Shown piece by piece: positions 19,608 through 28,404 of a DNA stretch of 64,000 nucleotides. A program made the position numbers and the translations under genes. This DNA comes from Chryseobacterium sp. JM1 (GTDB lineage: Bacteria; Bacteroidota; Bacteroidia; Flavobacteriales; Weeksellaceae): the NCBI RefSeq assembly GCF_000737715.1, contig NZ_JPRN01000003.1:620001-684000 (forward strand), in the 5' to 3' direction. The notes below the pieces were generated by a model. It ran no database searches. It saw nothing but the letters and a program-made list of their open reading frames with translations, and was not told the DNA's origin. The first letter of the stretch is position 1. Each line of letters begins with the position of its first letter.

Positions 19608-19928
19608 ATGAAAAATATCCCCGATTACAAAAGAATTTATACAGATCTCGTCAACGAAAAGTATCCTGAAAAAAAGGAGGATTTTAAAATCATACTTTCC
19701 AAAAAGAATTTCTCCGTACTCGATGTTATCCAATGTAACAGTATTCTTGAGGACAGAGAAGATAAGAGCACATTTAATTTTAATCAGAAGCATCGTTCTT
19801 TTGATCAGCAGTCGATTCTGGAAATACTGGATTATCAGAAGAAGCACAACTGGAACAATTCTCAGCTGGCTCAACATTTTAAACTCAGCAGAAATACCAT
19901 TGCAAAATGGAAGAAAAAATTTATATAA
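19608..19928 (+). CDS. Small HTH protein
   Basis: A 106-residue protein whose C-terminal third reads QSILEILDYQKKHNWNNSQL followed by AQHFKLSRNTIAKWKKKF, a helix-turn-helix of the transposase-helper/Fis kind. The N-terminal part is charged and not recognised. It is 13 bp after the two-HTH gene, so the two are probably one operon and may regulate the secreted-protein cluster 245 bp downstream (inference from position). Confidence 0.7.
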   Translation: MKNIPDYKRIYTDLVNEKYPEKKEDFKIILSKKNFSVLDVIQCNSILEDREDKSTFNFNQKHRSFDQQSILEILDYQKKHNWNNSQLAQHFKLSRNTIAKWKKKFI

Positions 19929-20173
19929 ATTCCTTTAAAATAGTAGATTATAGCTTTTAATTAATGTGATTTTTTCTGAATATATAACACCTGATATTTC
20001 CGGTTCTCAAATAATTTATCAAATTTTGTATTCATGATATAATTTTAATTTTCAATTTTAAAAATAATTTCAAAAAGATTACTTTACTTTGCATTTTGGA
20101 ATTCAACAGGTAATCAATCCTTTAAAAACCAGTAAATTCCATACAATAAGGACAAATAAAAAAACACAACACA

Positions 20174-21001
20174 ATGAAAAAAAACCTGCTATCCCTGGCT
20201 CTGGTGATTTCGTGCTTTATGAGTGCACAGATAGGAATCAATACCAGTCATCCGCTGGGCCATGTGCATATAGACGGTGCAAAAGATAATGCAGCTTCGG
20301 CAACTCCCGAACAGATCAGCAACGACCTTATCATTACCAGCACAGGCTTTATAGGAGCTGGTGTTTCCAATCCCACTGTAAAACTCGATATGAGATCTGC
20401 AGGCCTGCAGAATGCTGTAGGACTGGGCTCCACAACAATGACAGCCAATGCTGCTGGCGCAGGAGCCGTAAGATATGAACCGACTCAGGCTAAAATTCAG
20501 GTATCGGATGGAAATGTCTGGGAAACAACATTGATCCTCCCTACCAAAGCGGTAGTCGTGGCAAGAATGACAAATCCGTTCTCAGTAGCCTACAATTCGG
20601 ATGTGAATATTACCGGATGGGACGAAGTGAGAGATCTGTCCAACAGTTTTGATCCTTCCACAGGGATTTTCACTGCCCCACGAGCCGGAGTATATACATT
20701 TCTGATGACGTATAATTTTGTTTCCGGTTCGGTGGCTAATTCTTCTGAAGTTACCAGCCAGTTTTACAGCCCCTCTACAAGTACTATTCTGGCCCGTTCT
20801 TACAAGACATTTGCCCGCGCCAATGAAGATGCTCAGGTCGGGGGTTCTGCAGCGATCACGGTGAGCTTAAATGCCAATCAAACGGTACGTCCGCAACTTA
20901 ACCAGAATATTACAGGATCTGGTACGAGAGCTTTAAGGGTGAATGCAGACTGGTCCAATCCGGATGCAGGTTTCAACAATCTGACTATTATCGAACATTA
21001 A
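20174..21001 (+). CDS. Secreted protein with C-terminal C1q-like domain (copy 1 of 3)
   Basis: The 275-residue protein has a signal peptide ending FMSAQ. A stalk-like region follows with the Bacteroidota 'G(I/V)G...NP...LD(M/V)RS' pattern (GAGVSNPTVKLDMRS) and a GAGAVRY segment. The C-terminal 150 residues look like a C1q/TNF-type jelly roll: STGIFTAPRAGVYTFLMTYN is the typical first conserved block, and the domain ends NNLTIIEH. C1q domains usually trimerise, so a surface or secreted trimer is plausible. It is followed after 17 bp by a paralogue. Confidence 0.75.
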   Translation: MKKNLLSLALVISCFMSAQIGINTSHPLGHVHIDGAKDNAASATPEQISNDLIITSTGFIGAGVSNPTVKLDMRSAGLQNAVGLGSTTMTANAAGAGAVRYEPTQAKIQVSDGNVWETTLILPTKAVVVARMTNPFSVAYNSDVNITGWDEVRDLSNSFDPSTGIFTAPRAGVYTFLMTYNFVSGSVANSSEVTSQFYSPSTSTILARSYKTFARANEDAQVGGSAAITVSLNANQTVRPQLNQNITGSGTRALRVNADWSNPDAGFNNLTIIEH

Positions 21002-21018
21002 AAAACACAAAAATAAAA

Positions 21019-21843
21019 ATGAAGACTTTCTATAAAGGACTGATCTTTTTCCTTCCCTTCTTTATGCAGGCGCAAACCGGGGTATTCACGAAAGATCCTA
21101 TGCAGATCTTTCACGTAGATGCAGCGAAAGACAACACCAGTGTACCACCTGCCGCACCACAGATATTAAATGATGTCGTAGTCACTTCTGACGGAAAATT
21201 GGGAGTAGGACTGTTAAACCCAATAACAAAAGTAGATGTCCGTTCTGCTGATCAGAAAGGAATTATCGGATTGGGGACAAGTACACAGATCGCTGCAGCT
21301 GCCGGTGGCGGGGCAATAAGATACAATACAGGAAATATTATTCAGTATTCCGATGGTGTTGCATGGCATAACCTTCCTATGACCTTACCTCCAAAAGCAT
21401 TGGTGCTGGCCAATAAAAGCAGCACTCTTAGTTTGACCAATAATGCGACCACACAGGTTGATGGATGGTCTGTACTTACCGATGCTCAGTCTAATTTTAC
21501 AGCGAGCTCAGGAACTTTTACAGCACCGAGAAATGGATTTTACATCGTTTCTTTTAACATTACACTGGCAGATGCGAATATTGCACAGAACTCCAGAATA
21601 GAAACCATCATTGAAAGCAATACAGCCACGAATAATATCCAGACCTATAGAAGTGTCAATTCATATCCGGCCTGGGATGTTTCTACGGTGAATAATATTG
21701 TAGGAGGCAACTGTACCGCTATTTTCAATCTGTCTGCGGGGAATACGATTCAGTTTAAAGTGTTCCACAATTTCGGAGGGAACAGAAGTATAAACACAGC
21801 CAACAGCGGTACCAATAACAGTATCAGCATTTACGAACTATAA
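21019..21843 (+). CDS. Secreted protein with C-terminal C1q-like domain (copy 2 of 3)
   Basis: The 274-residue paralogue of the preceding gene shares the layout: signal peptide ending FMQAQ, VDAAKDN near the N-terminus (matching IDGAKDN), GVGLLNPITKVDVRS, GGGAIRY, then SSGTFTAPRNGFYIVSFNIT and a C-terminal strand SISIYEL. The C-terminal domain has diverged more than the stalk. The gap to the third copy is 7 bp, so all three are one transcript. Confidence 0.75.
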   Translation: MKTFYKGLIFFLPFFMQAQTGVFTKDPMQIFHVDAAKDNTSVPPAAPQILNDVVVTSDGKLGVGLLNPITKVDVRSADQKGIIGLGTSTQIAAAAGGGAIRYNTGNIIQYSDGVAWHNLPMTLPPKALVLANKSSTLSLTNNATTQVDGWSVLTDAQSNFTASSGTFTAPRNGFYIVSFNITLADANIAQNSRIETIIESNTATNNIQTYRSVNSYPAWDVSTVNNIVGGNCTAIFNLSAGNTIQFKVFHNFGGNRSINTANSGTNNSISIYEL

Positions 21844-21850
21844 ACAAAGG

Positions 21851-22750
21851 ATGATGAAATTAAATAAAAAAATGATGCTGTTCATAGGTCTTGGAGTTTT
21901 TTCCAGCACCGCATCAGCACAGATAGGTATCGGTATTAATAATCCCGGTTCAACCAATGCCGTTGAGATCAATGCAACTGAAAAAGTAGTGATTGACAAA
22001 ACCGGAAAAATAGGTGTAGGCGTAGCTGTTCCCAAAACGGCTATTGACCTTAGAAACGGAATTAATGGTTCTATGGCGATAGGAATGACCAACCAAACCG
22101 CTGCTGAAGCCGGTGCGGGTGCTGTACGTTACAACCCGAATCCTGCCATCGGGGTTCAGGGATATATCGAATATTCGGACGGAATAGTCTGGGTTCCTAT
22201 TTTACCTTATGGAAAGCCGAGAATTGTAGTGATGGCAGAAAAAACAAACAATAATTCCACGGTTTTTGAAACCGGTCTCTGGCCGATGGGAGATTATACA
22301 GATGGAATTCCCGGAAGATCTTCTGCTTATCTTACGTCATGGACCGAAAAACTGGATTCCGATTCCGGGCAGCCAAGAACGAATTTTAATCCTTCTACAG
22401 GAGAATTTATTGCTCCGAGAGCAGGGGTTTATTTTGTGACTTTTACTTTTGCGCTTGCACCAAGCCAGGTGAATACCAGTTTCGGACAAAACCAAACTGA
22501 AGCGATCTGGGAAGTAAGAAATCCTTCCAACGCAGTGATACAGAGAATTAAAACCAACAACGGTTACCCACAGGACACAGGAAATGCTCCCAATGCGGTG
22601 ATCGTAGGATCGGCAAGTACGGCAAGTCTATATCTGAATGCAGGTGATAAACTAAGACCTTTTGTATGGATCAATGTGTCTTGGGATCCCGACAAACGTC
22701 CTCTCCTGAATACAGGTGGGTACAATGTTTTGACGATTGTTGAGCAGTAA
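21851..22750 (+). CDS. Secreted protein with C-terminal C1q-like domain (copy 3 of 3)
   Basis: The 299-residue third paralogue starts with ATGATG (the first or second ATG may be used) and a signal peptide ending TASAQ. It has GVGVAVPKTAIDLRN and GAGAVRYNPN in the stalk. The C-terminal block STGEFIAPRAGVYFVTFTFA has an insertion of about 25 residues before it compared with its neighbours, and the protein ends YNVLTIVEQ. A 17-bp-arm terminator follows at 22799. Confidence 0.75.
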   Translation: MMKLNKKMMLFIGLGVFSSTASAQIGIGINNPGSTNAVEINATEKVVIDKTGKIGVGVAVPKTAIDLRNGINGSMAIGMTNQTAAEAGAGAVRYNPNPAIGVQGYIEYSDGIVWVPILPYGKPRIVVMAEKTNNNSTVFETGLWPMGDYTDGIPGRSSAYLTSWTEKLDSDSGQPRTNFNPSTGEFIAPRAGVYFVTFTFALAPSQVNTSFGQNQTEAIWEVRNPSNAVIQRIKTNNGYPQDTGNAPNAVIVGSASTASLYLNAGDKLRPFVWINVSWDPDKRPLLNTGGYNVLTIVEQ

Positions 22751-22798
22751 TTATCAAAATTTCATTGAATTTTAATCCTTCAATTTATTGATTCAATA

Positions 22799-22839
22799 AA
22801 TAGGTTTAAATTACTATAAAACAGTAATTTAAACCTATT
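22799..22839 (+). terminator. Long hairpin terminating the C1q-like cluster
   Basis: Perfect 17-bp arms AATAGGTTTAAATTACT and AGTAATTTAAACCTATT surround a 7-nt loop. The arms are AT-rich and only a weak T-run follows, so it may also stabilise the transcript end. Confidence 0.7.
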
Positions 22840-22934
22840 CGTTTAAAAGGTGGTTCTTATCCGTTTTTGTTTTTACGGACGAGCCCTGCACGATGTTTGC
22901 ATCCTGTTTATGACCAACACTTAAATACAGTCAT

Positions 22935-23927
22935 ATGAAAACAGATGTTTTAACAGAAAAGCACAGATTAGGAATAGGCGGAGTTGCCATAGGAACAGCC
23001 TTCGAAAATATAAGTGATGAAGCATCACATCAGATTCTGCAGGCCGCATGGGAATTAGGTATCCGTTATTACGATACTTCTCCATGGTACGGTCTTACAA
23101 AAAGTGAAAGAAGATTCGGAGATTTTCTGAAAGATCACAACAGGGATGATTTTGTATTTTCAACCAAAGTAGGACGACTGTTCCACGAGGTTCCGGAGTC
23201 TGAAGTTCCGCCTACTATGTGGAAAAAGCCTTTGAATTATGATTTTAAACATGATTATACCGCAGATGCCATCAAAAGATCCATTGCAGACAGTTTACAG
23301 AGAACAGGACTGAATCATATAGATATTGTGTACATTCATGATCTGTCTGAAGATCAGGTGGGAGACCGTTATCCTTATTTTCTGAAACAGGCAAGAGAAG
23401 GAGCTTTCAGAGTGCTTTCCGAGCTGCGTGATCAGGGCATTATCAAAGCTTGGGGAATGGGAGTGAATAAAATCGAACCCATCTTAGACTGCATTGAATC
23501 TGCGGATCCTGATATCTGTCTTTCTGCTACCCAATATTCAATACTGGAACATGAAGATGCGGTTGACAGACTTCTTCCGGCTGTAAAAAAAGCAGGTGTC
23601 AAACTGGTTTCCGGAGCAGGGTATAACTCAGGGTATGTCACGGGAAGAGAAAGATACAACTACAAAGATGTAATTCCGAAAGGGATGGCTGAAAAACGGG
23701 TCAGAATAGCAGATATTGCTGAAAAATACAACACAGATATTGTTCATGCCGCCCTGCATTTTGTATTGGCTTCTGATGAATTTGCTTCCATAATACCCGG
23801 AGCAAGTACAACAGAACAGGTCAAAGATAATGTGAATGCTCTCCATGCCAATATTCCGGCTGACTTCTGGAATGAGCTGAAATCTGAAGGATTGATCTAC
23901 GAAAAAGCTCAGGTTCCCAACCGTTAG
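22935..23927 (+). CDS. Aldo/keto reductase, D-threo-aldose 1-dehydrogenase-like
   Basis: The 330-residue TIM-barrel oxidoreductase has the AKR catalytic set: Asp and Tyr in YYDTSPWYG, Lys in FVFSTKVGR, and His in IDIVYIHD. The long YDFKHDYTADAIKRSIADSL block is typical of the L-fucose/D-threo-aldose dehydrogenase and pyridoxal dehydrogenase subgroup. NAD(P)-dependent sugar or aldehyde oxidation is expected; the natural substrate is not clear. It is followed by a lipoprotein gene 41 bp downstream. Confidence 0.88.
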   Translation: MKTDVLTEKHRLGIGGVAIGTAFENISDEASHQILQAAWELGIRYYDTSPWYGLTKSERRFGDFLKDHNRDDFVFSTKVGRLFHEVPESEVPPTMWKKPLNYDFKHDYTADAIKRSIADSLQRTGLNHIDIVYIHDLSEDQVGDRYPYFLKQAREGAFRVLSELRDQGIIKAWGMGVNKIEPILDCIESADPDICLSATQYSILEHEDAVDRLLPAVKKAGVKLVSGAGYNSGYVTGRERYNYKDVIPKGMAEKRVRIADIAEKYNTDIVHAALHFVLASDEFASIIPGASTTEQVKDNVNALHANIPADFWNELKSEGLIYEKAQVPNR

Positions 23928-23968
23928 CGTTAGATTATTTTTTATACATTTAATGATCTGTTAAACTA

Positions 23969-24511
23969 ATGCTTATGATCCCGAAAATGTCTTTCAAGGT
24001 CTTACTGATCATTTCTGTAATGGTGCTTCTTCATTCCTGCAGCGATAAAAAGGCTGAAAACCTTCAATCCATTCTCGTTAAGAAAGAATCCCAGACATCC
24101 GGAATGCTGATCGGTGAAAAAGGATTTGAATCTGCGAAACTGGACTATCTGATCGCTCATGATTACACAAAAGCCCTGTATATCATTGATAAAGAGGAAG
24201 CTGAATTCAATAACATCATTAAAGACATTGAAAAAGTGGATACTGACGGTATTAAGAAAGGAAAAGAAGTGCAGCAGGCAGCGATCAGCTATTATAGTGT
24301 GCTGAAAGAACTTTTTATGTTTTCAAGAAAAGAAATTGAACAGGAAAAACTGATGCGCTACAGCAAGGATGAAAAAGTAATCCGTGCTTCACAGGACAGG
24401 ATGCTTGAACTAGGTCGCGAAAAACAACAACTCTATCAGAAAGTGTTCAAAGCAGATGAAAAACTTTTTACCCTAAAGAGGCAATTTGAAGCTGAGAATA
24501 AATTGAAATAG
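23969..24511 (+). CDS. Lipoprotein of unknown function, coiled-coil rich
   Basis: The 180-residue protein has a lipoprotein signal (VLLIISVMVLLHSC). The rest is highly charged and helical (KKGKEVQQAAISYYSVLKEL, MLELGREKQQLYQKVFKADE). No family recognised. The first ATG is at 23969; ATGs at 23975 and 23987 give a shorter n-region and are equally plausible. It lies 41 bp after the aldo/keto reductase. Confidence 0.7.
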   Translation: MLMIPKMSFKVLLIISVMVLLHSCSDKKAENLQSILVKKESQTSGMLIGEKGFESAKLDYLIAHDYTKALYIIDKEEAEFNNIIKDIEKVDTDGIKKGKEVQQAAISYYSVLKELFMFSRKEIEQEKLMRYSKDEKVIRASQDRMLELGREKQQLYQKVFKADEKLFTLKRQFEAENKLK

Positions 24512-24556
24512 TTTAATCAGGCTGGAAGAGGGAAGAAGGAGGATGGAAGTTTATCC

Positions 24557-24591
24557 ATGTCAGGGTTGAAATCCTTGACATCGATTTTTTT
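24557..24591 (+). terminator. Intrinsic terminator after the lipoprotein gene
   Basis: ATGTCA and TGACAT form the outer stem with GG/CC pairs inside around TTGAAA, followed by a run of seven T. It lies between convergent genes. Confidence 0.75.
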
Positions 24592-24598
24592 ACGAAAC

Positions 24599-25402
24599 TC
24601 ACACTACTTTCGCTTTACGCACAATTCTGGCCAGCAGACCTGGAAAGAATCTCTTCAGATAAGTTCCCATCACTTCCTGACCGCCAATAGCCGCCTGGTT
24701 TTTCTTTTTTTCTATTGCAGCAAGCATCTTTCCGGCAAAAACATCAGGTGGCATACCTTTTCCTGTAGCATCGTCCATTGTGCCCTGCAAAGAGCCATCA
24801 CCAGTGACTGCATTAATGGAAATATTGGTCTGTATAAACCCCGGACAGATCAAAGTCACCAGAATTTTTTTGGTATATAATTCTGCACGCAACGCATCAA
24901 AAAAACCGTGAAGGGCATGTTTTGCAGCGGCATAACTGCTTCTCATCGGAGCTCCGAAAACTCCCATCAGGCTTGTTACCACAGCAATCTGACCACCATT
25001 ATCCCTAATCATATAAGGAAGAACGGCTTTGGTAAGTGCTACAGTTCCTAAAAAATCAACATCCATCAGCCGTTTGTCTACTTCAATATCCGTTTCCATA
25101 GCGAGAGACCGTTGTGAAAGCCCAGCATTGTTGATCAGAATATCGATCTTTCCAAATGTCTCTATAGCTTCGGTTGCTATATCCGGCATCTTTTTATAGT
25201 CTTCCAGATCCAATGGCAGTATCGCAAAACGGGAAGCATCCAATCCTGCTTTTTTCGCAACGACATACAGTTGTTCTTTATTTCTTGAGGAAAGAATCAA
25301 TTTCGCACTGCTTTTGGCAGCCAGTTCATTCACTAAAGCTTCTCCAATTCCTGATGAAGCGCCTGTAATCCAAACGACTTTATGATCAAAATATCTGCTC
25401 AT
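24599..25402 (-). CDS. Short-chain dehydrogenase/reductase (SDR)
   Basis: The start at 25402 puts the protein start just before the NAD(P) motif (WITGASSGIGEALV); a start 26 codons upstream would add residues with no family match. The classical SDR residues are present: TGASSGIG, NNAG, catalytic Ser in VTSLMG, and Y-x3-K in SSYAAAKHA. Length (267) fits. It resembles DltE/YqjQ-type short-chain reductases of unknown substrate. No operon partner; a terminator on the opposite strand separates it from the lipoprotein gene. Confidence 0.9.
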   Translation of the reverse strand: MSRYFDHKVVWITGASSGIGEALVNELAAKSSAKLILSSRNKEQLYVVAKKAGLDASRFAILPLDLEDYKKMPDIATEAIETFGKIDILINNAGLSQRSLAMETDIEVDKRLMDVDFLGTVALTKAVLPYMIRDNGGQIAVVTSLMGVFGAPMRSSYAAAKHALHGFFDALRAELYTKKILVTLICPGFIQTNISINAVTGDGSLQGTMDDATGKGMPPDVFAGKMLAAIEKKKNQAAIGGQEVMGTYLKRFFPGLLARIVRKAKVV

Positions 25403-25456
25403 TGTATGGGTATTTAAAATCTTGGTTCTTGGCTCTTGTTTCTTAAATCTATCATT

Positions 25457-25579
25457 CACTTGCAAAGCAAAATTCACCACTCACAAGATAAAGTAGTAAT
25501 AATGTCAATAGTGAATAGTCAATTGTCAATTTTTGTAGATTCACGATTGACTTGCGGAGCAAAATTCACCATTGACATT
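25457..25579. repeat. Small inverted-repeat element with an internal direct duplication
   Basis: AATGTCAATAGTGAAT (25501-25516) pairs with ATTCACCATTGACATT (25564-25579) with one mismatch. In addition a 28-bp segment (25457-25484, ACTTGCAAAGCAAAATTCAC...) recurs at 25549-25576 (GACTTGCGGAGCAAAATTCA...). This looks like a degenerate copy of a short palindromic repeat. Confidence 0.7.
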
Positions 25580-25595
25580 TAACAATCCGATTTCT

Positions 25596-27254
25596 CTAAA
25601 GCCCGGCAATATATTTCCCGGCTGTCATTCCCGAGAAGATACATCCTCCCAGAAATGTTCCTTCCAGTGCTCGGTAGCCATGCATTCCGCCACCTCCGAA
25701 GCCTGTGGCTTCTCCTGCTGCATACAGACCTTCAATGATACTGTCGTCTTCTCTTAAAACCTGTCCGTTGAGATTGGTCTTAATTCCTCCCAGGGTTTTC
25801 CGGGTAAGAATATTAAGACGGACAGCGATCAGAGGACCGTTTTCACGGGCTAATATTTTATGCGGAGCGGCTACACGGCCTAATTTATCCCCTAAATAAT
25901 TTCGTGTATTCCTGATGTAATTAACCTGCGTATCTTTTGAGTACTTGTTGTCCAGTTCACGGTCTCTGGCTTCAATCTGTTCTTTAATTTTATCATACTT
26001 TAAAAGATGCTCCCCGGACAGTTGGTTCATTCTTTCTACCAAATCTTTAAGGTCATTGGAAACAATAAAATCTTTTCCGTGTTCCTTAAAAGCCTCTACA
26101 GGTCCCGGTGCTTTTTTTCCAAAGATCCTTTTTAGAAACAAGCCATAATCTTTATTCGTAATATCCGGATTCTGTTCTGATCCGGAAAGGGCAAATTCTT
26201 TCTTAATGATCTTCTGCGTCAGAATAAACCAGGAATAGGAAAATCCTGTATCCTGTATATGTTTCAGTGTTCCCAACGTATCAAATCCGGGCAGGAAAGG
26301 AGCGGGGAGACGGTTTCCTTTAGCATCAAACCACAACGAAGACGGACCGGGTAATATTCTAATGCCATGTTTGGGCCATATCGGATTCCAGTTCTGTATG
26401 CCTTCTGTATAATGCCACATTCGGTCGGGATTGATAATGTGCGCTCCGGAATTTTCTGTAATCCCAATCATTTTACCATCCACATAAGCAGGAACACCAC
26501 AAACCATATTTTCAGGGGCTCTTCCTAATCTTTCCGGCCAGTTTTTCCTTACGAGCTCATGATTGGCGCCTATTCCTCCGGATGCCACAATAACGTGAGG
26601 AGCATGGTATTCAAATGAAGCAATCACGTTTCTGTTGGTTGCAACGCCTCTTGCTTTGTTATCATTTTCAAGAATATCACCTTTAAGCCCTTTAATTTTA
26701 CTGTTTTCTATAATCAATTCAGTCACTCTATGCCTGAATTTCATCTGTAGAAGACCTTTTTCTTTAGCCTCGTAAGCTTTGTCTACAAAAGGTTTTATAA
26801 CGCCTGTTCCTGTCCCCCAACTGACATGAAAGCGGGGCACGGAATTCCCATGGCCGGTTGCTGAGCCGTCACCACGTTCTGCCCAACCTACCATAAACAT
26901 CAGTTTGATTCCCAGTTTAGAAATATAATCGTACTTCTCATTAGCTGCAAATTTCAAATAAGATTCTGCCCATTTTCGAGGCCAGTAATCTTCTTCACGG
27001 TCAAAACCAGCTGTACCTTTCCAGTCCTGAAGGGCAAGTTCATAGGAATCTTTAATTCCCATTCTGCGCTGTTGGGGTGAATTGATCAGAAACAGTCCTC
27101 CAAATGACCAGAATGCCTGCCCACCAATGTTCTGTTCCGTTTCCTGATCCAGAAGAAGTACTTTTTTGCCAACATTGGTGATTTCCATAGCAGCTGTAAG
27201 TCCTGCTAATCCGGTTCCTACAATAATGACGTCAGGCTGGAAATTTTCTTCCAT
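25596..27254 (-). CDS. FAD-binding dehydrogenase (fumarate reductase/KstD-like flavoprotein)
   Basis: The 552-residue protein begins with the FAD Rossmann motif DVIIVGTGLAGLTAA and has GGQAFWSFGG. The C-terminal FAD closure is YAAGEATGFGGGGMHGYRAL followed by EGTFLGG. The layout and length fit the 'FAD-binding dehydrogenase' group related to ketosteroid dehydrogenases and succinate dehydrogenase flavoproteins. It lacks a signal peptide. The substrate is unknown. Confidence 0.88.
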   Translation of the reverse strand: MEENFQPDVIIVGTGLAGLTAAMEITNVGKKVLLLDQETEQNIGGQAFWSFGGLFLINSPQQRRMGIKDSYELALQDWKGTAGFDREEDYWPRKWAESYLKFAANEKYDYISKLGIKLMFMVGWAERGDGSATGHGNSVPRFHVSWGTGTGVIKPFVDKAYEAKEKGLLQMKFRHRVTELIIENSKIKGLKGDILENDNKARGVATNRNVIASFEYHAPHVIVASGGIGANHELVRKNWPERLGRAPENMVCGVPAYVDGKMIGITENSGAHIINPDRMWHYTEGIQNWNPIWPKHGIRILPGPSSLWFDAKGNRLPAPFLPGFDTLGTLKHIQDTGFSYSWFILTQKIIKKEFALSGSEQNPDITNKDYGLFLKRIFGKKAPGPVEAFKEHGKDFIVSNDLKDLVERMNQLSGEHLLKYDKIKEQIEARDRELDNKYSKDTQVNYIRNTRNYLGDKLGRVAAPHKILARENGPLIAVRLNILTRKTLGGIKTNLNGQVLREDDSIIEGLYAAGEATGFGGGGMHGYRALEGTFLGGCIFSGMTAGKYIAGL

Positions 27255-27383
27255 GGTATTGATTGGGTTTTGTTTGTACTTTGATGATATATCCTACAAT
27301 AAATATATAAAATTTTTACGCTCAGATGGATTAAAACAGATCAAACTTCCCTATGCTTATCATAGAGCTGATGGCTAATTTCA

Positions 27384-27391
27384 TATCTTTG
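27384..27391 (+). promoter_or_regulatory. Candidate -7 element before the rhodanese/TlpA operon
   Basis: TATCTTTG matches TAnnTTTG and ends 14 bp before the ATG at 27406. No good -33 element was seen. Confidence 0.5.
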
Positions 27392-27405
27392 TTAAAAACA
27401 GAAGA

Positions 27406-27840
27406 ATGAAATATTTGTTTATCATGGCTTGTATGGTCTGTTCCATGTTCAGCCAGTTTTCCGCACAGCAGACACAGGATCCGTGGAATGAAAGTCAACT
27501 GATGGATCCGGCACTTTTAGCCGCAAGAATCACAGAAAACAAAGTAAAAGACATTGTGATCATTTCTGTAGGTCCAGAAGCTATTATCAAAGGCTCAGTA
27601 GATATTGGTCCGACACATGAGCCTGAAAATCTTGAAAAATTAAGAAATTACCTTAAAAATATCCCTAAAGGAAAAGAAGTCGTGATTTACTGCGGATGCT
27701 GTCCTTTTGTGAAATGCCCGAATATTCGTCCTGCATTTAAACTGCTGCAGGAAATGGGATTCAAAAATGCCAAACTTTTGAACCTTCCAAAAAACATCAA
27801 AGTGGATTGGCTGGATAAAGATTATCCTACAAATGATTAA
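27406..27840 (+). CDS. Secreted rhodanese-like protein with Cys-rich active-site loop
   Basis: The 144-residue protein has a signal peptide (MKYLFIMACMVCSMFSQFSA). The rhodanese fold is recognisable from VKDIVIISVG, the GSVDIGP turn and EVVIYCGCCPFVKCPNIRPA, where the first Cys after VIY is the predicted persulfide site. Three further Cys lie within eight residues, which is unusual for a rhodanese and could bind metal or form disulfides. Its end overlaps the start of the TlpA-like gene, so the two probably act together in envelope thiol chemistry. Confidence 0.82.
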   Translation: MKYLFIMACMVCSMFSQFSAQQTQDPWNESQLMDPALLAARITENKVKDIVIISVGPEAIIKGSVDIGPTHEPENLEKLRNYLKNIPKGKEVVIYCGCCPFVKCPNIRPAFKLLQEMGFKNAKLLNLPKNIKVDWLDKDYPTND

Positions 27841-28351
27841 TATGAGAGCTTTTCTTACTTTATTTTCTGTGCTCATTCTTACAGGATATACCGCTGCACA
27901 GCAATCTAAAATCGAGGTTGGAGAACAGGCTCCTGAAATTACCTTATCAAAACGGGACGACAGCTCATTTTCTCTTTCATCATTAAAGGGAAAAGTGGTC
28001 CTGATCGATTTCTGGGCTACCTGGTGCGCTCCGTGTGTTGGTGAGCAGCCAGAACTTAAGACTTTATACAATACTTTCTCGGATCAGGTTAAAGGGCAGC
28101 AATTTGAAATACTGGGTGTTTCTTTAGATAAAAATAAAGAGAGCTGGCAAAAAGCGATTGACCGTTTTGGCATCAACTGGATTCAGGTGAGTGATCTGAA
28201 ATTCTGGAAAAGCCCGGTGGCTAAAACCTATCATATTGAGGAACTTCCTTTTAATGTGATTATTGATGGAGAAGGGAAGATTATGGCTAAAAATCTTCAT
28301 GGGAAGGAGTTGGAAGAGTTTATTGGAAAATATTTTAATCAGAAAAAATAA
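27833..28351 (+). CDS. TlpA-family periplasmic thiol-disulfide oxidoreductase
   Basis: The 172-residue thioredoxin-fold protein has a signal peptide and the redox motif WCAPC in FWATWCAPCVGEQPEL. It also has the AhpC/TSA-like block LGVSLDKNKESWQKAIDR and the cis-Pro region EELPFNVIID. The start at 27833 overlaps the rhodanese gene by 8 bp; the in-frame ATG at 27842, just past the overlap, gives a signal peptide starting MRAFLTLFSV and may be the true start. It likely reduces protein or small-molecule disulfides in the periplasm. Confidence 0.9.
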   Translation: MINMRAFLTLFSVLILTGYTAAQQSKIEVGEQAPEITLSKRDDSSFSLSSLKGKVVLIDFWATWCAPCVGEQPELKTLYNTFSDQVKGQQFEILGVSLDKNKESWQKAIDRFGINWIQVSDLKFWKSPVAKTYHIEELPFNVIIDGEGKIMAKNLHGKELEEFIGKYFNQKK

Positions 28352-28404
28352 AAAGTATAATCAACTTGAATATAAAATTCCATAATTACTCTTTAATTGA
28401 ATAT

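Noticed and set aside
19491..19877. 128-codon open frame opposite the small HTH gene
   Set aside because: It overlaps two plausible HTH genes on the other strand and has no recognisable domain.
19160..19928. Insertion sequence made of the two HTH proteins
   Set aside because: No DDE catalytic domain or terminal inverted repeats flanking the pair were found, so they are treated as regulators.
27640..28071. 143-codon open frame opposite the rhodanese and TlpA genes
   Set aside because: It is fully contained in two supported genes and ends in the middle of the rhodanese.
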